This document shows, piece after piece, positions 24,713 to 32,276 of a DNA stretch of 32,330 bases. How positions within the stretch are numbered: the first letter of the stretch is position 1; each line of letters starts with the position of its first letter. Position numbers and translations under genes: made by a program. A model generated the notes under the pieces. That model saw only the letters and a program-made list of their open reading frames with translations, had not been told where the DNA came from and ran no database searches. This DNA is from Thermohalobaculum sp050331395 (GTDB taxonomy: Bacteria; Pseudomonadota; Alphaproteobacteria; Rhodobacterales; Rhodobacteraceae), in assembly GCA_050331395.1 (NCBI GenBank), contig JBHJGX010000059.1:1-32330 (forward strand). Reading direction: 5' to 3'.

Positions 24713-25282
24713 ATGACAGATCACAACCGAGAGGCGTCCCTCGGGCGCTGGCACGGTACGACCATCGTCGGCGTGAGCCGGAACGGGCGGACCGCCATCG
24801 CAGGCGACGGACAGGTCAGCCTCGACAAGACCGTCATCAAGGGCAACGCGCGTAAGGTGCGGCGGCTCTCGCCGGGCGGTTATGAGGTGGTGGCGGGGTT
24901 TGCCGGAGCGACGGCGGACGCCTTTGCGCTCCTGGAACGGCTCGAGAGCAAGCTCGAAGCCGCGCCGGGGCAGCTGATGCGGGCGGCGGTCGAGCTCGCC
25001 AAGGACTGGCGGACGGACAAATACCTGCAGAAGCTCGAGGCGATGCTGATCGTGACCGACGGCACGACCCTCTTGGTCGTCACGGGCGCCGGCGACGTGC
25101 TCGAACCCGAGGGCGGCGTCTGCGCCATCGGCTCGGGCGGGTCCTATGCCCTTGCGGCGGCGAGGGCGCTCTTGCTCACCGATCTCGATGCCGAGGCGAC
25201 CGCGCGCGAGGCGCTCCGGATCGCCTCCGAGATCTGCGTCTTCACGAACGGCCACGTGACGGTGGAGGTGATCGGCCCATGA
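24713..25282 (+). CDS. hslV: ATP-dependent protease proteolytic subunit HslV
   Basis: A 189-residue Ntn-type threonine protease, the peptidase core of the HslUV (ClpYQ) complex, which forms two stacked hexamers. Self-processing exposes the catalytic Thr: WHG|TTIVGV, T16 as the nucleophile, with a 15-residue propeptide as usual in alphaproteobacteria. Conserved blocks are AGDGQVSLDKTVIKGNARKVRRL (in part), AGFAGATADAF, VELAKDWRTDKYL and AIGSGGSYALAAARAL (Ser replaces the common Asn after GSGG). The start has AGGGAG 6 nt upstream of ATG; an earlier in-frame start lacks support. Its stop overlaps the following membrane-protein start (ATGA). Normally it works only with HslU, which here is encoded 2.3 kb downstream and is interrupted by a stop codon. 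Confidence 0.95.
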   Translation: MTDHNREASLGRWHGTTIVGVSRNGRTAIAGDGQVSLDKTVIKGNARKVRRLSPGGYEVVAGFAGATADAFALLERLESKLEAAPGQLMRAAVELAKDWRTDKYLQKLEAMLIVTDGTTLLVVTGAGDVLEPEGGVCAIGSGGSYALAAARALLLTDLDAEATAREALRIASEICVFTNGHVTVEVIGP

Positions 25283-26391
25283 GACGCGAAACCGAGCGAG
25301 ACGAGTGGCTGATCGACCCCTCGGGGCGACCGCTCGAGCGAACGGGCTTCGAGGCACTCTTTGCACTCGCCATCGTCGTCGTCTGGATCGTCGTGATGGC
25401 GGCGGTCTTCTTTATGATGCGCCAGGATATGCGCGGCGCCGGCGCCTGGCCGTCGATCTCGCTCACGAGCCTCGGCTTTCTTTGTTGGTTCTCGGCCGAT
25501 GTGGTCGCCGGGCGCTGGCGGCTGATCTGGCCCGGCAGCGCGCTCGGGATCCTCGGGCCGCTGTCGCTCGGCTTCGCGGCGGCGCTCTCGACGCCCGAGC
25601 TGAGAACCGGTCCCTTCGAAACCCGCCTTGCCATCGTCTCGGTGGTGGCCGGCGTCGGGATGATCCCGTTTCTTTTCCGCTACCGGCTGCCCGGCCTCGT
25701 CTCGCCGATCATAACCTTTTCGCTCGTCGGGGTTTTCCTCACGCTTTACGGCACCGACCGGCAGCGGATGATGGAACTGGAGGGCTTCTCGCCCCGCGGG
25801 ATCGTCGCGGCGCTGATGTCCGAGCCCTGGGCGATGGCGCTTTTCGCGGCCGGTGGCCTCGCGGCGGCCGTCTATGCGCGGATGCTCGATCTCGTGGGCG
25901 ACAATTTCGAGCTTGCGGTGGCACGGCCGCTCCATCTCGTCGGAGGCGGGATCACCGCGCTCGTGGTCGGGCGGATGCTGGGGTTTCTGCCGGGACCGGC
26001 GGATCTTATCGCGCTCAGCCTGCTCTGGATCCTCGCCTGGATTTGGGCGCTGAGGGTGAACCGGATCGCGGTGCTGTTCGCCACGCAATTCGCCATGGTG
26101 AAGCCGCTCGTCCTCTCGGTGACGGACCCGCTTGGGGTGCGCCTCTCGATCGGCGACTGGACGATCCTGTTGTCCGCCGTCCTCGTATTGCAGTTCGTCA
26201 CCTGGCCGCGGCTTCATGCGCTCAGCCGTCGGCTCGACTGGACGCGCGGCCCGGGCGGTCGGCGCCCGCCGCTCGAACGTCCCGAGGGCTGGAACGGGTT
26301 CTGGTGGCGCTATTGGCCCTATGCGCTCGAGAAAAAAGATCCCCCCGCCCCGGCCGGGACCGCGGCCGAGGGCGTCGGTCGCCCCGGATGA
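25279..26391 (+). CDS. polytopic membrane protein of unknown function between hslV and hslU (1)
   Basis: A 370-residue protein with about nine or ten hydrophobic helices. The first is near 24-47 (FEALFALAIVVVWIVVMAAV), and others lie near 58-76, 82-102, 115-132 and 140-157 and through the C-terminal half to about 315. The N-terminus (MRRETERDEWLIDPSGRPLERTG in part) is polar and probably cytoplasmic. The C-terminus is Pro/Gly-rich and carries GWNGFWWRYWPYALE. I do not recognise the family and see no catalytic or binding motif. The start ATG overlaps the hslV stop and its stop overlaps the next membrane-protein start, both ATGA. Co-translation with HslUV suggests a membrane-stress or membrane-protein quality-control link, but that is inference only. 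Confidence 0.75.
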   Translation: MRRETERDEWLIDPSGRPLERTGFEALFALAIVVVWIVVMAAVFFMMRQDMRGAGAWPSISLTSLGFLCWFSADVVAGRWRLIWPGSALGILGPLSLGFAAALSTPELRTGPFETRLAIVSVVAGVGMIPFLFRYRLPGLVSPIITFSLVGVFLTLYGTDRQRMMELEGFSPRGIVAALMSEPWAMALFAAGGLAAAVYARMLDLVGDNFELAVARPLHLVGGGITALVVGRMLGFLPGPADLIALSLLWILAWIWALRVNRIAVLFATQFAMVKPLVLSVTDPLGVRLSIGDWTILLSAVLVLQFVTWPRLHALSRRLDWTRGPGGRRPPLERPEGWNGFWWRYWPYALEKKDPPAPAGTAAEGVGRPG

Positions 26392-27554
26392 ACCCGCCGC
26401 CCGCAGCACCGGGCGATCCTGCCGCCGCTCCGTCGCCGACGCTCGGCCGGGACGACATCGCCGCCGCCGTGGCGGCCGGGCTCCTCAGCGAAGCGCAAGC
26501 CGCCTCGCTCCTAGCCCTGGCCGAACGCCGGTCGGGATATCGCGACCGGATGGGGCCCGAGGACGAACCCTTCGAGCTCTTTCGCGGGCTGAACGAGATC
26601 TTCGTGGCCACGGGCCTTGCGCTCCTGCTCGCGGGGCTGAGCGGCACGGGCTTCGTCGCCCTGCCAGAGCCCGCCATGGCGCTCGGGCTGACGGCGGCCG
26701 CGGCTTGGGCGCTCGCCGAGTATTTCACCCGGATCCGGCGCATGGTGCTGCCGAGCCTGCTGCTCGCCACCGCTTTTGTGCTCGGCACGACGGTCGCGGC
26801 CGCCCTTCTCGTTGTCCCGTCGGCGGATCCGAGCGCGCTCGCTTTCGAGGCCGCGACGCCGCTCTGGCAGGTCAGCGCGGCCGGCGCAGCCGCGGCGCTC
26901 GCCTTCTATGTGCGGTTCCGACTGCCCTTCGCGCTCTTTCTCACCGGGGTTGCGGCGATCCCGGCGGTCTTCGTGGCAACAGGGGCGGTGCGCGGCGTCT
27001 TCGACCTCGCGCTCGTCTGGTCGGATCCGGCGCGGGCGTTCGATCTGGCGGGCTCGGCCCGGCTGGCGCTCACGACGCTCGGCTTCGGGTTGACAGCCTT
27101 CGCACTCGCCATGGCCTTCGATATGACCGACCCACACCGGGTGAGCCGACGGCACCGGGCGGGATTTTGGCTCCACCTCCTCGCCGCCCCTGCGATTGTC
27201 AACACGCTGGCGCTGACGCTCTGGCGAGACGGAAGCCCGGGCGCGCTCGCCCTCCTCGCCCTGGCGCTCGCAAGCTTCGTGACCGTGGCGCTCGCCATCG
27301 ACCGGCGGTCGCTTCTGCTGGCGGCCGCGGCTTATCTCGGGCTCCTCCTCGGGCTCGCCGCCGACCGCACTGCACTCGCATTCGGCCCGTTCGCCTCGCT
27401 CCTTCTCCTCGGCGCCGGGCTCACTGCCCTCGGCGCAGGCTGGACGGCCGGCCGCGGCCGGCTGATGCGGGCCCTTCCGGAATTTCCGGGCAAGGCCTAT
27501 TTGCCGCCCTATGCCGGGCGACAGGCGATCCGGCGGAACAGCGAGGTGCCATGA
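26388..27554 (+). CDS. polytopic membrane protein between hslV and hslU (2), DUF2157-like N-terminus
   Basis: A 388-residue protein. The first 60 residues are soluble, with a short helical segment (DIAAAVAAGLLSEAQAASLL) resembling the N-terminal region of DUF2157-type membrane proteins, followed by roughly ten hydrophobic helices to about residue 360. The C-terminus is basic and polar, ending ALPEFPGKAYLPPYAGR and a short tail. No enzymatic motif is seen. The open frame extends over a kilobase upstream, but ATG 26388 forms the ATGA overlap with the preceding gene and begins at the first plausible domain. Its stop overlaps the hslU start in the same way. The two membrane proteins may form a pair; function unknown. 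Confidence 0.72.
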   Translation: MNPPPAAPGDPAAAPSPTLGRDDIAAAVAAGLLSEAQAASLLALAERRSGYRDRMGPEDEPFELFRGLNEIFVATGLALLLAGLSGTGFVALPEPAMALGLTAAAAWALAEYFTRIRRMVLPSLLLATAFVLGTTVAAALLVVPSADPSALAFEAATPLWQVSAAGAAAALAFYVRFRLPFALFLTGVAAIPAVFVATGAVRGVFDLALVWSDPARAFDLAGSARLALTTLGFGLTAFALAMAFDMTDPHRVSRRHRAGFWLHLLAAPAIVNTLALTLWRDGSPGALALLALALASFVTVALAIDRRSLLLAAAAYLGLLLGLAADRTALAFGPFASLLLLGAGLTALGAGWTAGRGRLMRALPEFPGKAYLPPYAGRQAIRRNSEVP

Positions 27555-28852
27555 CGGAGCTCACCCCCCGGGAGATCGTCCACGAACTCGACCGGTTCAT
27601 CATCGGCCAAGCCGAGGCCAAGCGCGCGGTCGCCGTCGCGCTCCGGAACCGCTGGCGCCGCCAACAGCTGCCGGCCGATCTCCGCGACGAGGTGGCGCCC
27701 AAGAACATCCTGATGATCGGGCCGACCGGGGTCGGCAAAACCGAGATCTCGCGTCGCTTGGCAAAGCTCGCCTCGGCGCCCTTCATCAAGGTGGAGGCGA
27801 CGAAGTTCACCGAAGTCGGCTATGTGGGCCGTGATGTGTAGCAGATCATCCGCGACCTGGTGGAGCAAGCGATCGCGATGATCCGCACGCGCCGGCGAAA
27901 GGAGCTCGAGCCCGCGGCCCATAACGCGGCCGAAGAGCGGGTGATTTCGGCCCTCGTCGGCGCGCAGGCGTCCGAGACCACCCGAAGCGCCTTTCGCCGC
28001 AAACTCCGGTCGGGCGAGCTGAACGAGAAAGAGATCGAGATCGAGGTGGCCGATACGTCGAACCCGTTGCCGATGCTCGAGCTGCCGGGCCAAGGGCAAC
28101 AAGGCATGTTCAACATCGGCGATTTGTTCGGAAAGGCGTTCCCTGGCCGGACGCGGAAGCGCAAGATGACCGTGCAGGAGAGCTATGATGTCTTGATCGC
28201 CGAAGAGGCCGACAAGATGATCGACCAAGAGGAAATCGCCCGCGCCGCCGTCCACGCGGTCGAGCAGAACGGCATCGTGTTCGTGGACGAGATCGACAAG
28301 GTGTGCGCCCGCGCGGATGCCCGCGGCGCGGATGTGAGCCGGGAAGGCGTGCAGCGGGATCTTCTGCCGCTCATCGAGGGCACGACGGTCGCGACCAAGC
28401 ACGGTCCGGTCAAGACCGACCATGTGCTCTTTATCGCATCGGGGGCGTTCCACATTGCCAAACCCTCGGACCTGTTGCCCGAGTTGCAAGGCAGGCTGCC
28501 GATCCGGGTCGAGCTGAAGGCGCTCAGCGAAGAGGATTTCCGCGCCATCCTGACGGAGCCCGACAACGCGCTCACCCGGCAATACACGGCGCTGATCGGC
28601 ACCGAAGGGGTGACAGTCGCCTTCTCCGAGGACGGGGTGGCGGCGATTGCCCGGATCGCTGCGGAGGTGAACGCACAGGTGGAAAATATCGGCGCGCGCC
28701 GGCTTTACACGGTGATGGAAAAGGTCTTCGAGACGCTGTCTTACACGGCACCGGATCGGGCAGGCGAGACGATTACGATCGACTCCGAAATGGTCGAAGG
28801 CAATCTCGGCGATCTCGCAAAATCGGTGGATGTGAGCCGCTATGTGCTCTGA
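27551..28852 (+). pseudogene. hslU: hslU (HslUV unfoldase ATPase) interrupted by an in-frame amber codon
   Basis: A 434-codon frame for the AAA+ unfoldase of HslUV, colinear and full length, with one in-frame TAG at codon 97. Before it: the HslU start MTELTPREIVHELDRFIIGQ, Walker A GPTGVGKTE (K63) and pore loop GYVG (90-93). After it, in the same frame: QIIRDLVEQA, the I-domain, Walker B IVFVDEIDK (D246, E247), DVSREGVQRDLLPLIEG, and the sensor-2 region ENIGARRLYTVMEK (378-391), ending DVSRYVL. Normal HslU reads GRDVEQII here, so a GAG Glu codon has become TAG by one base. No frameshift or other damage is visible. The 96-residue product would be inactive, and a restart at GTG 27860 would lack Walker A. 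Either a recent mutation or a sequence error. Coupled to the preceding gene by ATGA. Confidence 0.9.
27839..27841 (+). other. premature TAG in hslU, codon 97
   Basis: The codon follows GTG (Val96 of VGYVGRDV) and precedes CAG ATC ATC CGC (QIIR). The family has Glu at this site, so the simplest history is GAG to TAG, a single G-to-T change. TAG serves as a normal stop at family-typical C-termini of two other genes here (ends at 9044 and 12106), which argues against genome-wide recoding. Confidence 0.9.
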
Positions 28853-28858
28853 GAGCCG

Positions 28859-28904
28859 CCCCGCTCGGGTCGCCCGGATCGAGATCCGGTCGACCTGAGC
28901 GGGG
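28859..28904 (+). terminator. long hairpin terminator after hslU
   Basis: Arms of 22 nt (28859-28880 and 28883-28904) are complementary except for one mismatch and one G-U pair, giving an almost uninterrupted stem beginning seven bases after the hslU stop. The 3' arm is followed by GGGGTTGG rather than a U-run. The central part is a relative of the hairpin near 32241. It plausibly ends the hslV operon and separates it from the lipoprotein gene. Confidence 0.65.
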
Positions 28905-28933
28905 TTGGCGAGACGTGACGCATCGGTTTATTA
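28905..28933 (+). promoter_or_regulatory. possible promoter of the lipoprotein gene
   Basis: TTGGCG (28905-28910) and TTATTA (28928-28933) are 17 nt apart in an A/T-rich stretch directly after the hslU hairpin and about 25 bases before the lipoprotein start. Both hexamers are imperfect, so this is a weak call, but a new promoter is expected after a terminator. Confidence 0.3.
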
Positions 28934-28958
28934 GCACAAAAGGTAGATGGAGTTTGCC

Positions 28959-29312
28959 ATGCGTGTTTTCATTGTGCTCGCGGTTCCGCTCGTCGTCTCG
29001 GGTTGCGTCGCGGCGTTCGCCGCCCGCGGGGCTGCAAATCTCATGATCGACAACAGAAGCCCGACCGACCCGCCGGCGGGCCAAGTCGTTGCCACGCTCG
29101 AACCCTCCCCGGTCGACGGCCCCCTCCGCTGCACGCGCGACGCCAGCATTTATACCTGCGAGGGCGGCGGACCCGGCCATGCGCGCTGGTGCAACGACTT
29201 CATCGCGCTCAACCCGGGCGCCGATGGGCGGAACCAGATCTTCGATACCTTCTGCCTGAAGCGCGAAGTTCCGCCGGATCTGGCGGCGCTCCGCCAAGCG
29301 GCCGCGAAGTGA
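28959..29312 (+). CDS. small Cys-rich lipoprotein
   Basis: A 117-residue predicted lipoprotein. The N-terminus is a lipoprotein signal peptide: MRVFIVLAVPLVVSGC, lipobox VSGC with the lipidated Cys at 16. The mature part has four further Cys (in RCTRD, YTCEGG, RWCND and TFCLK), enough for two disulfides in the periplasm. I do not recognise the family. An ATG 12 bases upstream (28947) is in frame, but ATG 28959 gives the clean lipobox peptide and has TGGAG 6 nt before it. It stands alone after the hslU hairpin and 85 bp before the first metalloprotease gene. A role at the outer or inner membrane is likely; a link to the proteases is speculative. Confidence 0.72.
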   Translation: MRVFIVLAVPLVVSGCVAAFAARGAANLMIDNRSPTDPPAGQVVATLEPSPVDGPLRCTRDASIYTCEGGGPGHARWCNDFIALNPGADGRNQIFDTFCLKREVPPDLAALRQAAAK

Positions 29313-29356
29313 CCGGGCCGCGGGACCGAGTTGGAGAAATCGCCGCCTCTTTCTCG

Positions 29357-29362
29357 TATAGT
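29357..29362 (+). promoter_or_regulatory. possible -10 element of the first metalloprotease gene
   Basis: TATAGT in CTCGTATAGTC is five of six to the -10 consensus and about 35 bases before the start codon. The nearest -35-like hexamer, TTGGAG at 29331, gives a 20-nt spacer, longer than normal. Weak. Confidence 0.25.
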
Positions 29363-29397
29363 CAGGGTGCGTCCGTCGCCAAACAGGAGTACGCCCG

Positions 29398-30849
29398 ATG
29401 CCGCGTCACGGCCTTGCCCTCGCCTTTGTCACCGCCCTTGCCGCATGGCCCGCCGTTGCCCAGGACATGCCGCCCCTTCTCTCGGCGCTGAGCCCTGAGG
29501 CCGCGCAAGCGGCCAATCTCGATCCGGCTGGCATCGCGCGGCTCCAGTCGCTCGCCGCGAACCCGGCCCATAGCGGGCTCGAGGTCGGGCGGACCGATCC
29601 GCAATCCTTTCGCGCGGCGCGGGGCTTTGCCTTGGTGCTGCCCGCAGAAGGCGGCCGCGAAGGCGGGCGCCGGGTCGTCCTCGAGAACATGGAGGTCGAG
29701 GCCACCAGCCCGACCGAGTTCGTGATGACCACACCCGCCCTCGGCGATATCATGGCAACGATCGCGGTCTCTGGCCAAGACGTGCTCGGCTCGATCCGGG
29801 TGAGCGGCACGCTCTACAATCTGCGGCCGGTCGGGGACGGGATCACAGCGATTTACCATGTGGACACGGCGTCCCGTCAGCAACACCCGGAGGGCTTCGA
29901 TCACGGCGCGCTGTCGGCAGAGGCCCGTCCGCGTCCCGCAATCGCGCCGATGCCCGAAGCGGAAAGCACGATCCGGCTTCTCGTGATCTACACGACCGCC
30001 GCCAAGCAAAAGGCCGAGACCGGCGGGCGGATCGATCTCTTGATCAAGCAGGCCCTCGCCGACGCGAACAAGACCGTCGAGAACAACCGGCTGGCCGTGC
30101 GCTTCGAGCTCGCCGGCGCGGCCGAGGTCGCCTATCGGGAGGACGGTCGGCCCTGGATCGATCTCGAGCGGTTCCGCGAGACCGCCGACGGCCATATGGA
30201 CGAGATCCACGCGGCGCGAGACAAGCTCGAGGCCGATATCGGGATCCTGATCTCGATCGACAAAGGCGACCGGCTCTGCGGGCTTGCCTCGGGGATCGGC
30301 TCGGATCCGAAGAGCGCGTTCGCCATGGTCAATCCGATCTGCCTCGACAATTTCACGCTGATCCACGAGATCGGCCATCTGATGTTCGCGCAGCACAATC
30401 CCGAAGCGCCGGTGATGCCGAACCCGCCCTATGCCTACGGTCACGGCAAATGCAACATGACGGCCGGGTGGCGCACGGTGATGTCTTACAACACCGATCG
30501 GAAATGCGGCACGGGTCTGCCGGCCTTCTCGACGCCGAAGCTCGGGGTGAACGGCGTTGCAATCGGCGATGCGGACAAACGGGACAACTCGCGCGTCATC
30601 GGCGAGGTCGCGGCGACCATCGCGGCCTTCCGGGGCGGCGAGGGCGCTGCGACCCCGCCCGCACCCAGCGAACCCCCGGCCGCTACCGTGGCCGCCCCGG
30701 TGGCGACACCGGCGGTCTCGGCCCCGAGCTCGGGACCCATCGGCCTCGATGATATGAGCAATTTCGGTGTCGGAACCGACCGCCACGGCTCGGGCCAGAG
30801 CGCGGGCGGCGCGGCCTCGACCGGGCAGATCCTCCTCGATCTCGAGTGA
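29398..30849 (+). CDS. secreted metzincin-type zinc metalloprotease (first of tandem pair)
   Basis: A 483-residue exported protease. The signal peptide MPRHGLALAFVTALAAWPAVA ends near residue 21 (AVA|Q), judged by pattern only. A propeptide-like domain runs to about 190. The catalytic domain has HEIGHLMFAQH (H323, E324, H327, H333; HExxHxxxxxH) and a Met-turn in TVMSYN (M362), placing it in the metzincins near reprolysin-like or peptidyl-Asp (M72) metallopeptidases. DADKRDNSRV after the active site recurs in the paralog. A Pro/Ala-rich linker (about 418-450) leads to a tail starting NFGVG (455) and ending GQILLDLE. AGGAG is 8 nt before the ATG. A hairpin follows the stop. It is followed by a paralog in the same orientation. 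Substrate unknown. Confidence 0.85.
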   Translation: MPRHGLALAFVTALAAWPAVAQDMPPLLSALSPEAAQAANLDPAGIARLQSLAANPAHSGLEVGRTDPQSFRAARGFALVLPAEGGREGGRRVVLENMEVEATSPTEFVMTTPALGDIMATIAVSGQDVLGSIRVSGTLYNLRPVGDGITAIYHVDTASRQQHPEGFDHGALSAEARPRPAIAPMPEAESTIRLLVIYTTAAKQKAETGGRIDLLIKQALADANKTVENNRLAVRFELAGAAEVAYREDGRPWIDLERFRETADGHMDEIHAARDKLEADIGILISIDKGDRLCGLASGIGSDPKSAFAMVNPICLDNFTLIHEIGHLMFAQHNPEAPVMPNPPYAYGHGKCNMTAGWRTVMSYNTDRKCGTGLPAFSTPKLGVNGVAIGDADKRDNSRVIGEVAATIAAFRGGEGAATPPAPSEPPAATVAAPVATPAVSAPSSGPIGLDDMSNFGVGTDRHGSGQSAGGAASTGQILLDLE

Positions 30850-30862
30850 GGCGACCGAGACC

Positions 30863-30882
30863 GGGGGCCGTCCGCGGCCCCT
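30863..30882 (+). terminator. hairpin between the two metalloprotease genes
   Basis: GGGGCCG (30864-30870) and CGGCCCC (30875-30881) form a perfect 7-bp stem with a TCCG loop, extended by a G-U pair. No U-tract. It lies in the 61-bp gap between the tandem protease genes and could cause partial termination. Confidence 0.45.
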
Positions 30883-30910
30883 GACACCCCGCGCATCAGG
30901 AGCCCCACCC

Positions 30911-32212
30911 ATGCGTCTCGCCGCTCTTGCCCTCACGGCGCTCTGCCTCTCGACCGGCGCTCCGGCTGAAAGCCCGCCGGAGCTTATCGCCTATCTCCCG
31001 GCCGAGCGGCTCGCGACGGCCGCGCCGCAGACCCCTGCGCTTCGGGCGCTTCTCTCGGACCCAAGGGTCTCGAACCTCGCGCTTGCCGAAATCGCGGCCG
31101 AGCGGGTGGCCGGAGGGGCGCTTGCGCTCACCCTGCCCGACGGGGCGGCGACCCGGCTGAGCTTCGAAGGCATCGACCGGACAACCGCCGCAGACGGCGC
31201 CCGAACGCTGAGCGCGAGCAATCTTACCCTCGGCAGCACGCTGGCCCTCGTTCTCCATGGCGACGAGGTGGCGGGAACCGTGCAAACGCCGCTCGGTCTC
31301 TATCGGATCCAGAGCGTGGGCGGTGGGCTGACCGCAGTCTATCGCTACGACACGCGGACGCTGGTCGACCATCCCCCGGGCGCGCCAGCCCTGCCGGAGC
31401 GGCCCGCGCCCCTCGCACCAGAGGCCGCGCCGACCCCGCGGGAGACCGGCGCCGACGGGAGGACCGAGCTCGATGTCATCGTCGCCTATACCACGGCCGC
31501 GGCCCGCGAGGTGGACGGCATCGGCGCACTCATCCGCCTCGCCGTCCTCGAAACCAATCAGATCTATGCGACTTCGGGCATCCCGGCGCGGCTTCGGCTC
31601 GTGCATGCCTATGAGACGCCCTATGAGGGCCCCCACGACATGCGTGTCGATCTCGAGCGGTTCACCGACGGCCGCGACGGACATACGGACGAGATCCACG
31701 GGCTGCGCGATGCCCATGCGGCGGATCTGGCCGTACTGATTGTCGGTAAGGACAAAAACGCCTGCGGCTACGGCTGGCTCCATGCGTCCGAGGCGTTCGC
31801 CTTCAGCGTCGTCGCCCATGTCTGCGCGACGGGGTACTACAGCTTCGCCCACGAGATCGGGCACAATTTGGGAGCGCATCACAACCCGGAAGTCTCAACA
31901 AACGCAGTCCATCCCCACGGCCATGGGCTCTGCGCCAGCGGTTGGCGGACGGTGATGGCCTATTACGCAGAGGACTGCCCGCCGCGGCACCCGGTCTTCT
32001 CCTCGAGCGCGCCGGTCGACGGCGTGACCGTCGGCGATGCAAGCCGCCGCGACAACGCCCGTGTGCACCGCGAGACGACCGCCCGCGCATCGCGGTTTCG
32101 CAGCCGCCAGGGGGGCGGCGGTCGTCGCGGCTTAAGCGTCTCCGACACGGAGAACTTCGGCGTCGGCGGGGCGGCGGCGGGCGAAGGCCAACAGCTGCTG
32201 ATCTTCGACTGA
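30911..32212 (+). CDS. secreted metzincin-type zinc metalloprotease (second of tandem pair)
   Basis: A 433-residue exported protease, paralogous to its upstream neighbour. Signal peptide MRLAALALTALCLSTGAPA, probable cleavage after residue 19. A pro-domain follows to about 175, containing a VxTPLGLYRIQSVGGGLTAVYRYD-like stretch that parallels LYNLRPVGDGITAIYHVD in the paralog. The catalytic motif is HEIGHNLGAHH (H314, E315, H318, H324), including the canonical metzincin Gly, with a Met-turn in TVMAYY (M349). The start ATG has AGGAG 8 nt upstream; the open frame before it is shadow. The tail NFGVG (415) to GQQLLIFD closes the protein, as in the paralog but without a long linker. A repeated palindromic hairpin follows the gene. 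Secretion route and targets unknown. Confidence 0.86.
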   Translation: MRLAALALTALCLSTGAPAESPPELIAYLPAERLATAAPQTPALRALLSDPRVSNLALAEIAAERVAGGALALTLPDGAATRLSFEGIDRTTAADGARTLSASNLTLGSTLALVLHGDEVAGTVQTPLGLYRIQSVGGGLTAVYRYDTRTLVDHPPGAPALPERPAPLAPEAAPTPRETGADGRTELDVIVAYTTAAAREVDGIGALIRLAVLETNQIYATSGIPARLRLVHAYETPYEGPHDMRVDLERFTDGRDGHTDEIHGLRDAHAADLAVLIVGKDKNACGYGWLHASEAFAFSVVAHVCATGYYSFAHEIGHNLGAHHNPEVSTNAVHPHGHGLCASGWRTVMAYYAEDCPPRHPVFSSSAPVDGVTVGDASRRDNARVHRETTARASRFRSRQGGGGRRGLSVSDTENFGVGGAAAGEGQQLLIFD

Positions 32213-32234
32213 GAGCGAAGCTCCGCGTCCCGGC

Positions 32235-32276
32235 GCCGCCGGGTCGACCGGATCGCGAACCGGGCGACCTGGCGGC
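32235..32276 (+). terminator. long hairpin terminator after the second metalloprotease, relative of the hslU hairpin
   Basis: Arms 32235-32251 and 32260-32276 pair over 17 positions with one G-U and one A-G mismatch around an 8-nt loop. A smaller alternative stem (CCCGGC/GCCGGG at 32229-32243) overlaps it. The core GGGTCG-x-CCGGATCG and CCGG-x-CGACCTG is shared with the hairpin at 28867-28897, so this is likely a repeated palindromic element used as a terminator. Confidence 0.6.

Noticed and set aside
27839..27841. Recoding of TAG as a sense codon in this organism
   Set aside because: TAG ends the CPG2-like gene (9044) and the CocE-type gene (12106) at plausible C-termini, and no other gene contains an internal TAG.
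27860..28852. Internal restart of hslU at GTG 27860 as a functional short HslU
   Set aside because: It would lack Walker A and the pore loop, and there is no ribosome binding site before the GTG, so a functional unfoldase is not expected.
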